Shown piece after piece: positions 1 to 10,871 of a DNA stretch of 64,000 bases. Origin of the DNA: Pseudofabraea citricarpa (Eukaryota; Ascomycota; Leotiomycetes; Helotiales; Dermateaceae); the NCBI GenBank assembly GCA_029641185.1, contig JAPWGK010000015.1, positions 62,001-126,000 on the forward strand, read 5' to 3'. The notes beneath the pieces are model-generated. The model had not been told where the DNA came from, made no database searches, and was given only the letters and a program-made list of their open reading frames with translations. Made by a program: the position numbers and the translations under genes. Each line of letters begins with the position of its first letter. Position 1 is the stretch's first letter.

Positions 1-439
1 AAGACGCATTTGAAGGAGTGACACTCTCGGCAGCAAACTCGGAACCAAGTGCGGAATCTTCCCACTTAGACAGGTAGACAGAAACCCCAAGTTTACTCGA
101 TCCTGCCTCTGGATTCTCACCAATGACGGATCCGCATGGATTGGTGACAATAGACTCTGATGTTCCGGGGTTGTACGGGGCCGAACCATCGTTCAGATCC
201 TGGGCAAAACTTTGCTCTTCATGGAGCACCGATTGATAATCCTCGCCAAAAGAACCTCCATCAACGGCATCTCTATCAAAAGTCCATTCTGCAAAGTGAT
301 CAACATTCCTCTCAATATCCCCAGAGCGGTTCTGACCAAGCACAGTTGCCGGGCTCTTATCGCTGTTAAGATCAGTCATTTCCTCACGATGACCGAATGC
401 GACTGAGTAGCACTCAGATTTGGAGATAAAGTTGCCCAT
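1..439 (-). CDS. Unknown protein, N-terminal part, myristoylation-type start
   Basis: The minus strand is open for 146 codons from ATG at 439-437 to the window edge, with no stop, so this is the 5' part of a gene that continues to the left. The ATG lies in a very good initiation context (GCCGCC just before it, G after it). The product begins MGNFISKSE: glycine at 2, serine at 6 and lysine at 7 match the N-myristoylation consensus MGxxxS, which suggests attachment to a membrane after methionine removal. The rest read so far is acidic and Ser/Gly/Asn-rich with no domain I recognise. Family unknown. That it is coding rests on the long open frame, the start context and the absence of any competing gene. 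Confidence 0.55.
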   Translation of the reverse strand, partial: MGNFISKSECYSVAFGHREEMTDLNSDKSPATVLGQNRSGDIERNVDHFAEWTFDRDAVDGGSFGEDYQSVLHEEQSFAQDLNDGSAPYNPGTSESIVTNPCGSVIGENPEAGSSKLGVSVYLSKWEDSALGSEFAAESVTPSNAS

Positions 440-2205
440 GGCGGCGGATATTTCGGTGACTAGCTTGAGACGACAGTTGATATCTGTTGTGCTGAGGATT
501 GAGGTTTTGTGTTGTGCTGTATCGCTACTGTGGGCGACGGTGGTTCAGCTATTTATCTGCTAGCTCAGAACCAGAGGATTGATCCTGATCGGTTTCTAGA
601 TCTACCTAGAATCCCGATGAATTGAGGCTGGAAACCCTCCCTTGGCTGTTGGATATGACACCAAGTAGTTGAAAGAAAGAACTGGTAAGTTTTGGTTGTC
701 TGTTAAGCGAGTGAAAGACATATTGAATAAGTGCCGTCGCAAGCATTGACTACCTCCAGCTCACTGTTTCAGCAGAATAAAGGAAAGAAACTTCCAGATA
801 TTTCACAACTGTGTTGTGTCATGGTCGATGACAGCAAGCCAGGAACAGGAGGGTCTACTGACCTCTGATGAGACATCATCTCTTTGACAGAGCACACGGA
901 CCATTACTCCTTGACGCATATTCTAGAAGCAATGGCAACACTATGAAGGTCGGAGAATAAGAAGCATCATCGTCATCGTCGTCGTAAATACTGTTCAATC
1001 TGAGTTTTGCGGCCATGCAAGTAGATTTTCAGAGCTGTAACTCAAGGCTGGTACTTGATGTCCATCACTCATTCTTCTCAAAGCCAAAGGATGTTTGCGA
1101 GACTTAGAAGTTGAAATCTCTGGACAGTCTCCGAGTATACATTTCTCGACCATCGCTTTTTCAATACTAATACCCCGCTTTCACGTGAAGGGGTTCTTGT
1201 CTGGTATCTACCTAGTGATGTTCGTCCGTGGAGCGTGGCAAACAAGTGGAAGCCGCATGCAGCCATGGACCTCCCAAAATCTGCAAAAGTCGGGTGCCAT
1301 CCAGCTGTAGTGTTACATGGCCAGACTGAAAATATATCTGGGGTAAAGCCATGCCCCGAGGAGAAGTCTCCGTTCTGCCTATCTTCCAGGTAAGCAATCA
1401 AAAATCTGGGTTCATCGTCCACCAGCTACACATGCTGTACCGCCTGGATGAGTACCGTTTAAGGTTCTGCCTCAGAACATTCCAATATTGGCCCTGTCCC
1501 AGCCAACTGGGCGCCAAAAGCTTAAATTTTATTGACTCAAGCGAAACTTCTTATTTTACTTGCCTTTTTCTTTCTTTTCTTCTTTTATTTTTCCAATGAA
1601 GGTCTTGATATAAATCTTAGGTGGGGTTTTCTAATACTCGTGGTATCGCTTTTACACATCATCTTGACAAAATTTCTCAACCACCTATACCGCATATGGT
1701 ATCGGAGACCCTGGAACACTACTGCTTTTGGTGCTACAAAAGAATGTTTCACAGACTAGTAATTGATCTACCTTTGATTCCAGCCAATATTGAACACCTC
1801 AAGTGTATAATCTTTATTCATTCATATGTTAGTTCCAAGTGGCACAGTCAAGCTTTCTATGCCTGCTGCGGAAAAAGTCCCAGCGTATTCGGTTGTTAGC
1901 TCCCTCTGATGGGCTCTCTTGACGGCCCATCAGATGTCAATTATGCTGCGGGCCATGGGATGCAACCCACCCGCTTTCGGTCAACCTCAGCCGGAACAGC
2001 ACTATGTAGGCTATAGAATATCAGTAGCCTGTTAACCCATCCACCTTTGAGGTTCGTTCCGTCTTGGATCCTTATATCTTTGTCTTCCGCTACATGTGTT
2101 TCTTGCTTCATATGTTCGGACACCAGCAATCTGCACAGAATCTTGTTCTGACAGCCGGGTCCTTCCGACTTGATGACTACCGACTTTTTCCTGACTTGAT
2201 ACCTC
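440..2205. other. Intergenic, divergent promoters
   Basis: No convincing gene. This is the shared upstream region of the minus-strand gene ending at 439 and the plus-strand gene starting at 2206. Only short overlapping open frames without recognisable protein character occur. A pyrimidine-rich stretch lies near 1560-1595. Confidence 0.5.
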
Positions 2206-3631
2206 ATGCCGAAAGCTCCGAGTATACAACAGCTTGCAGCCGAGTCATGGATCTGGTATGGCGTCTGCATACTGATTGTTAGCTGTAGATAGTAAGTCCA
2301 AACAACCGACTGAACCTCCCGTAGACCATCAGAACTGATTCCATGACAGCCTATCACAATGGATACTACGGGGGTCGTGGAGGAAGCTGCAAGCCGATGA
2401 TTGGTTGATGGTGTTCGTGACTGTTAGAAGACGAGTCCTTGGATGAGTTCACCAAGGACGGAATGCTGACGTGGTAAAATAGTGCACCTATACGATTACT
2501 ATCGTGTGTACCAACACGATGGTACAACTCTGTGCCGAGTACGGTGCATCCACATCGGCCGAACACAAAGTCAAGACGTTCTGGCGAATCGGCGTTCTCA
2601 ATCTCCTTCTTGAGACGGCGATGCTCACCACTTTATGGGGAGCCAAAGCATGCTTCCTCATCTGTTACCATCGTATCACGTACGTTCATCCATTGGCACA
2701 TCGAACCTGAATTACGCATCACCCATCTCCAGTCGCTTACATTTATTTCCCTCTCAGGTCTTTGCAGGCGCACAATCTTGTTGTCAAGGGCGCTGCCATC
2801 TACTGTGCCATAGGCTACGTCGTCATCATCGTCTGCCTCTACGGAGGATTCTGTCGGCCTTTTTCTAATTACTTCATCGCCGAGCCGGATAACAGTACGT
2901 TTAAAGTCACGCCCCGGGATTTTAACAGCTACGTTACTGTGGCTTTGGAGGGCGGTTTGCTAACTCGTGAGTACCTATACAGTACAATGCTTGACGTGGT
3001 TCAAATACAACATTGTCGAGTTGTGCTTCAATGCCTCGTCCGATATCTTGATTCTCTGCATCCCAACTACGCTCGTCGCAACTTCGCATATGAAATGGCA
3101 GAAGTTAGTGTTCTCTCCCCACCCTTCTTCTCTCTCTACTTTTTCTTTCTGAGAGTTGAACTGACGTGTATAGGAAAACATTGCTCTGCCTGGTTTTCTC
3201 ACTAGGAATCTTCGTCGTACGTCTTTTCTCTCTCCTCTCCCTTCTCTTTTTTTCTCTTCCCAGCTAATCTTTTTGTTTCTTTTTTCGACCAGGTCATCTC
3301 GGCCGCTCTGACGAAATACTTCGCCTTCAGCTCCCCGCTGACGTACATCTTCGTCCTCTGGTACGTCCGCGAGGCCAGCACCGCCATGCTCGTCGCCAAC
3401 CTCTTCCTGTGCCTCCCGCTGTGCAAGATGCTCTGGGGCGTCGGCGTGGGAGGCTTGGTCAGCATGCCCGGCTCGAACCGCTCTTCGGGAGTGGGGATCT
3501 TGGATGTGGAGAGAGAGCGGGAGAGGGCCAGCGAGGGGGAGGGGGAGGGGGAAGTTGAGTCCCAGGTCGGGTCGGATACGAATAGGGATCTGGACCTGGA
3601 GATGGGGAGGAAGGAGAAGGATGAGGGATAA
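2206..3631 (+). CDS. Rhodopsin-domain integral membrane protein (fungal PTH11-like family)
   Basis: Seven exons can be joined without frame loss: 2206-2291, 2350-2422, 2483-2679, 2758-2894, 2983-3103, 3174-3216 and 3293-3631, giving about 331 residues. The order is typical of the fungal rhodopsin-domain family: a first helix containing ESWIWYG, then RKLQADDWLMVF, a helix ending in KACFLICYHRIT, then GFCRPF, PDNIQC, the FNASSDILILCIP helix, and a last pair with LTKYFAFSSPLTYIF and REASTAMLVANL. The tail after the last helix is charged, with a run of Glu/Arg and Glu-Gly repeats. Members sit in the plasma membrane and are usually called PTH11-like receptors, but ligands are mostly unknown, and I see nothing that fixes one here. 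The weakest points are the first two introns and the start; the other joints restore family motifs exactly. Confidence 0.8.
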
Positions 3632-4125
3632 GATGTTTCTGTCTTCTTTTCTTTTCTTTTCTTTTCTTTTCTAATTTCTCTTTTTTGGGGGGGCGCGTTA
3701 TTTTGGCTTGGGGAGAATGGGTATTGGGACGTGGGGAAGGAGTTCTTTATGATGATCATGATGAAAATTGCTATCTTCCTTTTTTTTTCTTTTTTTCTTT
3801 CTTAAGGAGAAGAGGGAATTACCTACCTATATTTGCTCTTGTTCTTGCTCTTGCTCTTGCTCCCTCTAGCGCTCTAGCGTCTTGTAAACAACAGTTCATC
3901 CACGCTACCTCGTGATTGCACTTGATGACCACCTACGTACATCGGTAGGCCGAATCTCAATCTCAATCTCATTTTCTGAAGTGTATATAGATAGTCAAGT
4001 GGATGCATGTGTAAGGGCACAGTACTATAGACATGCCAGGGGTTTGGCGCTGTTTACATGACTATAAAACCCTTGAAGATGGTTCAAAACAAGACAGAAG
4101 AAACCTGATATTATAGACATGTAAG
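3632..4125. other. Convergent 3' regions with simple repeats
   Basis: No gene seen. This lies between the tail-to-tail genes ending at 3631 and 4126. It holds a (CTTTT)n tract at about 3646-3671, T-rich runs near 3780-3805, and a (GCTCTT)n-like tract near 3838-3862. Confidence 0.5.
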
Positions 4126-5208
4126 CTACAAGGTGGAACCAAATTCCCGAACAGCCCGAGAGACTGCAAATTGCTGTCTAGAGTCGGCAACCTCAAGTGC
4201 GGTCTTTCCTTTCGTATCTCTGATGGAGGCGTCTGCGCCGTGCCGCAACAAGAGGCGGACCAGATCCTCGCGGCCCTCTTCGGCTGCATAATGGAGCGGC
4301 GTCCCCAAACCCAGCATGGATTGCTCTGCGAAGGCCGCGGGGTCGTCTTCATATTGGATGTCGTTGATGCATGAAGCTCCCTGGCTCAGAAGGAGCTCGA
4401 CCAACCCAACCGCGTCGGGTCCACGGCGCAGAACTGCGTGGTGTAGAAGTTGGCCTCGAGCCGCATCTCCGCCCTGGCTGAATAGCTTGTGGATGCTGTC
4501 TATTGAGGCCTTCGTCATGGCTCTAGACATGGGCGTATAGTCCCAGGCGCAAGGCGTGTTTGGGTCTGCGCCGTGGTTCAGGAACCACTCTGTCAGTCCT
4601 TCGTCGTGGCTAATAAATCTAGGAGAAACGTCAGTGCACACATACAGTACATATAGTACATATAGTACGTATCCGGGAGCAGATCCGTGCCAACATACGG
4701 TTACATACCCAAGCACTGGCGGGTCAATCCTACTAACAGGCTCGTTGATATCCCATCCGTACTTGAGAAAAACCTCAAAGACAGGCCGTGATCGAGCATC
4801 GATCGCCCACTTCACGTAGACAGAAGGCACTCCAACGCGGCGGAAGAAGAGATAAGACAGAACGTTGCAATGCTCATGTGCGATGGCCGCGATGATAGAC
4901 TCGGCGAACAGAGCAAGATCGAGTAGGCCCGTCGCTGGATCGGGACTCTGGCTTAAGCTATACCGAGTAAGTATCCGATGCACATCTTGGAGCTGGCCGT
5001 TTCCCGAGGCAGTCTTCAAGAGCTCGACCTCTGCAGGAGGCTTTTCGCGAGGTGGTTGTTGTTGTACATCCGCTGGGGATATGTCTGGTGGCACTCGTGC
5101 GGGAGGCGACCCCTCCTCAAACGGGCTTGCAGGTGCAAAATTAAACGGCGGTTCTGGTCGGTTTAGAGAGTCTGCTGGCTCGGCTGGTGGGGTCGACTCT
5201 CTCTCCAT
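4126..5208 (-). CDS. Ankyrin-repeat protein
   Basis: ATG at 5208. The first 50 residues are Pro/Glu-rich and look disordered. From about residue 55 helical ankyrin-like units follow, and the C-terminal one is canonical (GTPLHYAAEEGREDLVRLLL, then HGAD). Ankyrin repeats bind other proteins; no enzymatic domain is visible, so partner and role are unknown. A 90-nt intron is likely at 4619-4708 (donor GTATGT, acceptor CTAG): its removal joins PVLG to FISHDEGL and gives about 330 residues. The intron is a multiple of three and contains no stop, so a 360-residue read-through product with an odd repetitive VLYVLYVLYV insert is also possible. The identity is safe, the exact length less so. Confidence 0.75.
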   Translation of the reverse strand: MERESTPPAEPADSLNRPEPPFNFAPASPFEEGSPPARVPPDISPADVQQQPPREKPPAEVELLKTASGNGQLQDVHRILTRYSLSQSPDPATGLLDLALFAESIIAAIAHEHCNVLSYLFFRRVGVPSVYVKWAIDARSRPVFEVFLKYGWDINEPVSRIDPPVLGYVTVCWHGSAPGYVLYVLYVLYVCTDVSPRFISHDEGLTEWFLNHGADPNTPCAWDYTPMSRAMTKASIDSIHKLFSQGGDAARGQLLHHAVLRRGPDAVGLVELLLSQGASCINDIQYEDDPAAFAEQSMLGLGTPLHYAAEEGREDLVRLLLRHGADASIRDTKGKTALEVADSRQQFAVSRAVREFGSTL

Positions 5209-6001
5209 GGTTGATTTATACGCAGAGGTTTAGATACGGAAATGATGAAGCTGGCTGTGGAAGTAAATAGCAGAGAGTGGTTCAGAGACGTGGAGAACAT
5301 CTTGTTGCTCCAACCTCGCTAATTATTTCTACCTGTACCCTTTTGCACTTATCTAATCCGATCGAACCCGCTACCTACAGCCTTATCCATTCTTGTCCAT
5401 TCTTATCCATCTCTGTGGTGAGCAGAACGAGAGGAATTCCCCGGAGGGAATTGTCTTTGTTGACATAAAATCCCTTCACTTTACCTCGGGGGACAAGAAG
5501 GTGGCCAGGGATAGCCATAGACTCCGGATGAACATCACAGGTTTAGATTCTCAATCGGAATGGTTGATCCGAGAGCGAGGGTGAGATCTAGCAGTACGTA
5601 GATGGGAAAACTATCCACTATCGATAGTTGTAGTGATGTAGTTAGGGACAGGATCGTGTTGGAAACGCCCATATGTTCTTTGGGGGTGGGAATTCTCATT
5701 ACATCTCGTCTCTCGTGTGAGCAATGCCTCGCTAAGAGATGTTAACAAAACGATGACCTGCTGGCTAAAGCATTTGCTCTCACGTGAATAGATTTGGAAT
5801 ACAATATCCATAATATTCTGAGAATACTGGGTGTCCGGGTAGCGTCACCTAGAGTCAAGCAAATGCTAGAAGAACCTTCATCGCAGATTTTGACAGAACG
5901 GATAGTCTAGAAACGAAAAGTACATGTGAGCGGGAACAATAGCTAAGGAGAAAGAGCAGGAATACTAAAGTAAGCTATTTGGACCCACCATTGTCCTCGT
6001 C
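5209..6001. other. Intergenic
   Basis: Promoter side of the ankyrin gene and 3' side of the broken gene at 6.0-6.5 kb. I see no gene, RNA or clear repeat here. Confidence 0.5.
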
Positions 6002-6534
6002 TCACCCCCCGCTGTTTTCTATACTATCATCTGGTCCTCCATCTCCGTATTGGAAGCCGTCAACCAGTATCCCATCCTCATACACAGGCGGATATAGCAA
6101 ATCGGTAAAGTACGGCCGCTCCCCTTTATCCTGCTCCTGTACTTCCGTGTAATAGGAAGAAACAATAGTGTCTAAGCGCCTGTGCCGTCGCATCGTGCAT
6201 GCCCGAATCTGGTGGATGGGTTGTGTGTTACTGCTCCCAACATCGCTTCGAACTCGCTCGTCGCATCCCTGGAGGAAGATATCGAAGCAGAAGAATACGC
6301 GGTAGCGACGGAGCTGGATGATCAGGGTTTGTTTCGAGAAGGATCTTACATCTCGCCCAAGACTGGACTGCGCAGCAGTGCCTCGCACGTCTTTTCGACC
6401 TGCTCGTTAACCCACGTCTTTACTTCTTGCGACCGTCGTGACTCGAGCGTGAACTTCTTCGAACACAGACATCATGCAGTTTGATTTGTCTCCAGCGCTG
6501 CGCGGGACTCGGGGTCGATTTTAATTTCAAGCAT
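6002..6534 (-). pseudogene. Probable broken gene of unknown family
   Basis: Reading the minus strand from ATG 6534 gives MLEIKIDPESRAALETNQTA and then a TGA (6474-6472). The same frame continues with protein-like sequence (CLCSKKFTLESRRSQEVKTW ... SPVLGEM). A good 81-nt intron (6269-6349, GTAAGA to CTCCAG) joins this to MDATSEFEAMLGAVTHNP and on to a TAG at 6174-6172. Just there, another frame opens with protein-like residues (VSSYYTEVQEQDKGERP ... FTDLLYPPVYEDG) and runs to a TGA at 6002. The simplest reading is one gene carrying a nonsense codon and a frameshift. The alternative is that only the last 128-codon frame (6002-6388) is coding. I do not recognise the family. Confidence 0.4.
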
Positions 6535-7083
6535 TGTGACTGCCCAGGATAATTGCTCTTGTCGATCCTTATTCGAGGTGCTGGTGCTGGCGCTGAGGTT
6601 AATGGTGTGGTCGGGTAACAAAGGTAAATTTACCTTTGTTTATGGGCGCGGGGGCCAAGTGAATTCAGCGGGTTTAGGCGCTGCTTTCGGGTAATATTGG
6701 CGCATTCAAACGCTGGTCACAGAAGGGAACACCCACAACAGCGCTACCGACCTACTGGTTTTCAAACGTGGATCGTACATCAACCAAGTAGAATCGACCT
6801 TCGAACCGCCTTTCACGACTTGTTGGAACTGCGAAACAGCAACTTCATGTTGATGTTGACTGCCCCTTCCAGTAAGGCCAGCTAGAGAGCTATAATTGTA
6901 AGACCAGGTCCGCAACCACATGTCTATATACAATGGTCCAGAACTCTGCTCATTAACATACTAGACTCCGCTCGCTTGCTTGAGACAAATAGCGCTTTAC
7001 CAATCGAGAGATTCCAGCCTTTGCGTCTAGGGAATTTGGCGCGTGTCTCCTTTGTGTCGGAAAGATCAACGAGATTCACCACA
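6535..7083. other. Intergenic
   Basis: Divergent upstream region between the broken gene and the gene starting at 7084. No gene seen. A short palindrome-like stretch (GGTAAATTTACC) lies near 6623-6634. Confidence 0.45.
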
Positions 7084-7632
7084 ATGGACGAAAGTTGGAT
7101 TCGTCACTATGACAAAGCCACGGAATGTTGGTACTGGGTCAATCCTGCGACCGGTGAGATGCGACCGGCGGACGACAACGAGCAACAAGCGGAGCGCAGT
7201 GGCCACGAAGAATCAGCATCGCCAAACGCGGACTGGTGCAAAGTTTTCGTCATCAGATCTCACGGCGGGGGTCCAGTATTCAAACACTGGGCCATCTTCG
7301 TGCAAGATGCCAATGGGACCGAGGACGGGTTTATTTGTAACGTCGAGGGAGAGCGAGAGCGGTATCGTTACGAGGAAAGACGAGACAACCCGTTCATGGC
7401 TCCAAATATTGTGGATGTGCATCAGGTTGGCTACTTGGATAGCACTCGGATCCAAGAGTTCAAGGATTTTGCTAGAGCCCAACAGATCCACAATGAAGAT
7501 AAATTTTGGGGCTGTCAGGACTTTGCGTGGACTTTGGTCGAGGAGTTGCAAGCGAGCGGCTTGCTTGAGCATGCGGAAGAATTTGAGGGTGGCAAGGCTA
7601 GGCTGTATGCGTTGAAGGGCCCCGGGCTTTAG
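7084..7632 (+). CDS. Small protein with permuted papain-like (LRAT/PPPDE-type) features
   Basis: Single exon of 182 codons from ATG 7084, preceded by CACA (A at -3). The frame is open further upstream but without an ATG. Residues 5-30 resemble a degenerate WW-like segment (WIRHYDKATECWYW, then NPATGEMRP). Residues 50-165 look like a compact domain with KHWAIFV, where H68 is the candidate histidine, and later WGCQDFAWTLVEEL, where C144 is the candidate nucleophile. The histidine comes before the cysteine, as in circularly permuted papain folds such as LRAT and PPPDE/DUF862 proteins (compare HWGIYV and NCxHF motifs). The inference of a thiol hydrolase or acyltransferase is mine and needs a profile search. 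No signal peptide or membrane segment is visible. Confidence 0.6.
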   Translation: MDESWIRHYDKATECWYWVNPATGEMRPADDNEQQAERSGHEESASPNADWCKVFVIRSHGGGPVFKHWAIFVQDANGTEDGFICNVEGERERYRYEERRDNPFMAPNIVDVHQVGYLDSTRIQEFKDFARAQQIHNEDKFWGCQDFAWTLVEELQASGLLEHAEEFEGGKARLYALKGPGL

Positions 7633-8986
7633 AGTCTTGACCTGGACATTATGCATAGACAAAGAACTTTGAAAGCTTTGCGTCTTGAGGGTCTGTATAT
7701 TTGACCTTCCGGGCATTTTGGATTGTGTTAGTAGTTAGGTCGCTTTCACCTTGCCGAACCGCAAAGAAAGCGATAGAGCGGTCCCGAATCCGTCTAATAA
7801 CAAACTTTTCTGCATACCTCGTAGAAACAATACAACTTGGCATATATGAGTCTCAATCTTGAACCTCATCACCATCCACACCATTTAAATTGTGAACTGT
7901 TTGTGTTTTCAATTTCTGTGTGCATGAAAAAATCTCTTCCAAATTGCCTGGGGTTGATGGTTTGATGAGTTGTTTGAAGGACAAGACAAACTCGCAGAGA
8001 TGCTTGCTTTGTTTTTGTCGATGGGGTATATAATAAACATGACACTATTCTACTTGAATTTTGGGGGTTTGTTTCAACTTTGACATCAAAATCCAGTAAT
8101 ACTCTGGGGGATGTTCCTGATCGATGAGTGGATGTGAGCTCACATAAATTACACCTTGTGCTTTCCTCTATTTGCGATCTAACTCCTCTTCTTCCTTCCA
8201 ATTTAGTCATCTGATATAAGTATAGGAGGCCAAGCCCAACACAATCTTGAGCTGTTGGATCAAGCATTTGGCTTGGCTCTCTCCAACCCCAGATTATTCG
8301 CTAAGCCCTGGAAGCCAGGTCCTCTTCTCCAACAACTTAGTTGGAACAGAATAACGGATCATAAACCTTCTCTCAGTAGCACAAATATTACTCTCTAGAA
8401 CACAATTTTACGCTATGCTTAAACATATCAATAACTTACAACAAATCTTCAGCTTTTCAAGCACAACAAAAGTTACAAGATAATATTGTGTTTGATATCG
8501 TACACATCGCCATCCCAATCATTATGCCTCTACTTCGGAACAGATTAGCCTAAATCAAGGTTCAAGTCGGCGATGCCGTCGGCTTAGCACGTGATGTCAC
8601 ATAGCGACCTGGGTAGCTTGGTTAGAAGACTGTGGTCTGTTGGAGATGTCAAATGCCATCAGAGGACTTTCTTGATTGCCAAGTATGTGTTCAAATAGAG
8701 CCTGGTTCTCGACCGACATCAAGAGATGAGCCAGCCAGACAGGTCGAGCAAAATCTGATCTGAGACTTTACTGAACAGGAAGTTGAGTATTGCACACATT
8801 ACGTAAATATGGCAGAGCACGCAATAATCACTAGGAAGATGAGATGTCAGGTCAGGTGTGTGCAAAAAAAAGTTTTGCGACAGAGAGGATGATAAACAAC
8901 AGTCTTTCTCTCTTCTCTACTTTTCTCTCTCCACTCTCTCCCTCTGCATTTACCACAACGGATCGGTTGCTTCAGTCCGGCATCAC
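7633..8986. other. Intergenic, permease promoter
   Basis: About 1.35 kb with no convincing gene. It contains the 3' flank of the gene ending at 7632 and the upstream region of the permease, with a CT-rich stretch at 8900-8945 just before its start codon. Confidence 0.5.
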
Positions 8987-10871
8987 ATGATCACAATGCT
9001 GGGCGATAATGATAGTCTCCGTCACTTGCCAACCACAACACCTGTCGATTCAAATGAAGGCAGCAGCCATGTCGACCGGAAGGCAAACAGCTCGGCAGCC
9101 CACCATGGCGACCTCGAGTCAGTTCATGAGCATCGCATCGTCGCCGATCGGTTGGCACGAAAACTCTCTGCTCGACAGGTTCAGATGATCGCCATTGGAG
9201 GCACTATTGGAACCGGTCTTTTTCTTGGAACCGGAAAATCTCTGGCTACAGGAGGACCCGCCTCAATGTTGATTGCATATATTATTGTTGGGGTGATTGT
9301 CTTTCTGACCATGCTCGCTCTGGGCGAGATGGCGGCTTTCATGCCGATTGCTGGTGTTAGTTTATCTTTATTCTTCGTGGCCGGCATATTTCAAATGCTG
9401 ATTCAGGAGAAAAATCTAGTCCTTCTGTACTTTTGCTGGGAGATTTGTCGATGATGCTTTCGGGTTTGCCCTGACGTGGAATTACTGGTTCAACGATGCT
9501 GTCTCGATGGCTTCAGATCTGGTTGCTTTACAGCTGGTTTTCAGCTACTGGAACTCGAATTTTCCAGGTTGGGCGCTGGGAATTATCTTCTGGGTGGCGT
9601 TGGTATGTGCTAACATTATCACCGTTAGAGCGTATGGTGAAGTAAGTCGTGGAATTACATTTGAGATGCTTGAGCAACGTGCTAATCGATTTGTAGGTGG
9701 AATACTGGCTTAGTCTGTTGAAGGTCATCACAATTATTGTGAGTTTCCAACCGTGGTCCTTAAAAGTAATTTTTACTAACATTTATGGCAGATCTTTATA
9801 ATTATTGGAATCGTGGTAAATGCTGGTGGAAATACCAGTGGCCACTACATCGGTGGTGAAAATTGGCGTCTCCCGGGAGCACCTTTCGTAGGAGGCATTG
9901 GTGGCTTTGCATCAGTATTTGTTACAGCATCTTTTGCTTGTAAGTCTTGACGCACGAGGAGTGAGTTTGCAACTGTACTAACCGAATCACTAGACGGTGG
10001 AACAGAATCCATAGCGATTACTGCAGGAGAGACCAAGAACCCCACCAAAAACCTCCCGCGCGTTGTGAAAAACGTTTTCTGGCGAATTCTCCTTTTCTAT
10101 GTCTTGTCAATCCTCTTGATTGGTCTTGATGTCTCATACATGACGGAAGGGCTCAACTCCAAGTCGACACGCACTTCGCCATTCACACTTGTCTTCCAAA
10201 TGGTTGGCGCCAAAGCAGCTGGCAGCTTCATCAATGCTGTTATTATGACTAGTGTCCTGAGTGCAGGAAACCATGCCCTCTTCGCCGGCACCAGACTTCT
10301 CTACTCGCTTGCCGTCGACGGACATGCACCTCAATTCTTCGGTCGACTAAATAAGAACCAGGTTCCATGGGTTGCAGTACTTGCAACTAGTTCCATTAGT
10401 CTTCTTTGCTTTGGTGCCAGCTTCATCGGCGCAGGAACTCTCTGGAACTGGCTTCAGAATCTCGTTGGGGTTTCTAACCAGTTGTCGTGGATTGCCATCG
10501 GAATAGCCTCGCTAAGATTTCGCGCTGCATTAGAAGTCCAGGGGAAGACCAACCTGCTTCCTTTCAAAAACTGGACGTATCCTTGGGGCCCTTGGTTCTC
10601 CGTCTTTCTGAACTCGTTCTTGGTCCTGGTGCAGGGCTGGTCTTGCTTTAGTCCCTTTAGCGGAGTGGATTTTGTCAGCTTCTACATTGAGCTTCCGGTT
10701 ATGCTGGTTATGTACCTCGGATGGAAGCTGTTGAAGAGAACAAAGATTGTGCGCCTGGACGAGATAGATCTGGAGACTGACGTTTATGAGGTTCAGCCCG
10801 GCGAATTAGACAAAGATGAAAATAAGGGATGGAAGGGGAAGGTCGAAACGTTCATCCGTTGGGTTTTCTGA
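8987..10871 (+). CDS. Basic amino-acid permease (Can1/Lyp1-like, YAT family)
   Basis: Five exons (8987-9355, 9420-9641, 9697-9738, 9792-9939, 9994-10871) give about 552 residues, the usual size for a fungal amino-acid permease. The soluble N-terminus ends in RKLSARQVQMIAIGGTIGTG, the first-helix signature of the APC superfamily. About twelve hydrophobic segments follow, with FVDDAFGFALTWNYWF and the segment SFAYGGTESIAITAGETKNP that belongs to the permease signature. The later part (NWTYPWGPWF, VDFVSFYIELPVML, then a charged tail) resembles fungal lysine/arginine permeases. It should import amino acids with protons at the plasma membrane. The start may be either of two in-frame ATGs at 8987 and 8996. 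The substrate class is inferred by resemblance only. Confidence 0.9.

Noticed and set aside
1078..1422. 114-codon minus-strand frame
   Set aside because: Overlaps other frames of similar length, no family resemblance, no supporting splice or start context.
1941..2357. 138-codon minus-strand frame
   Set aside because: It runs antisense over the first exons of the rhodopsin-domain gene, whose motifs are clear.
3202..3759. 185-codon minus-strand frame opposite the rhodopsin-domain gene
   Set aside because: It is the antisense image of the charged C-terminal tail and the CT-rich 3' region.
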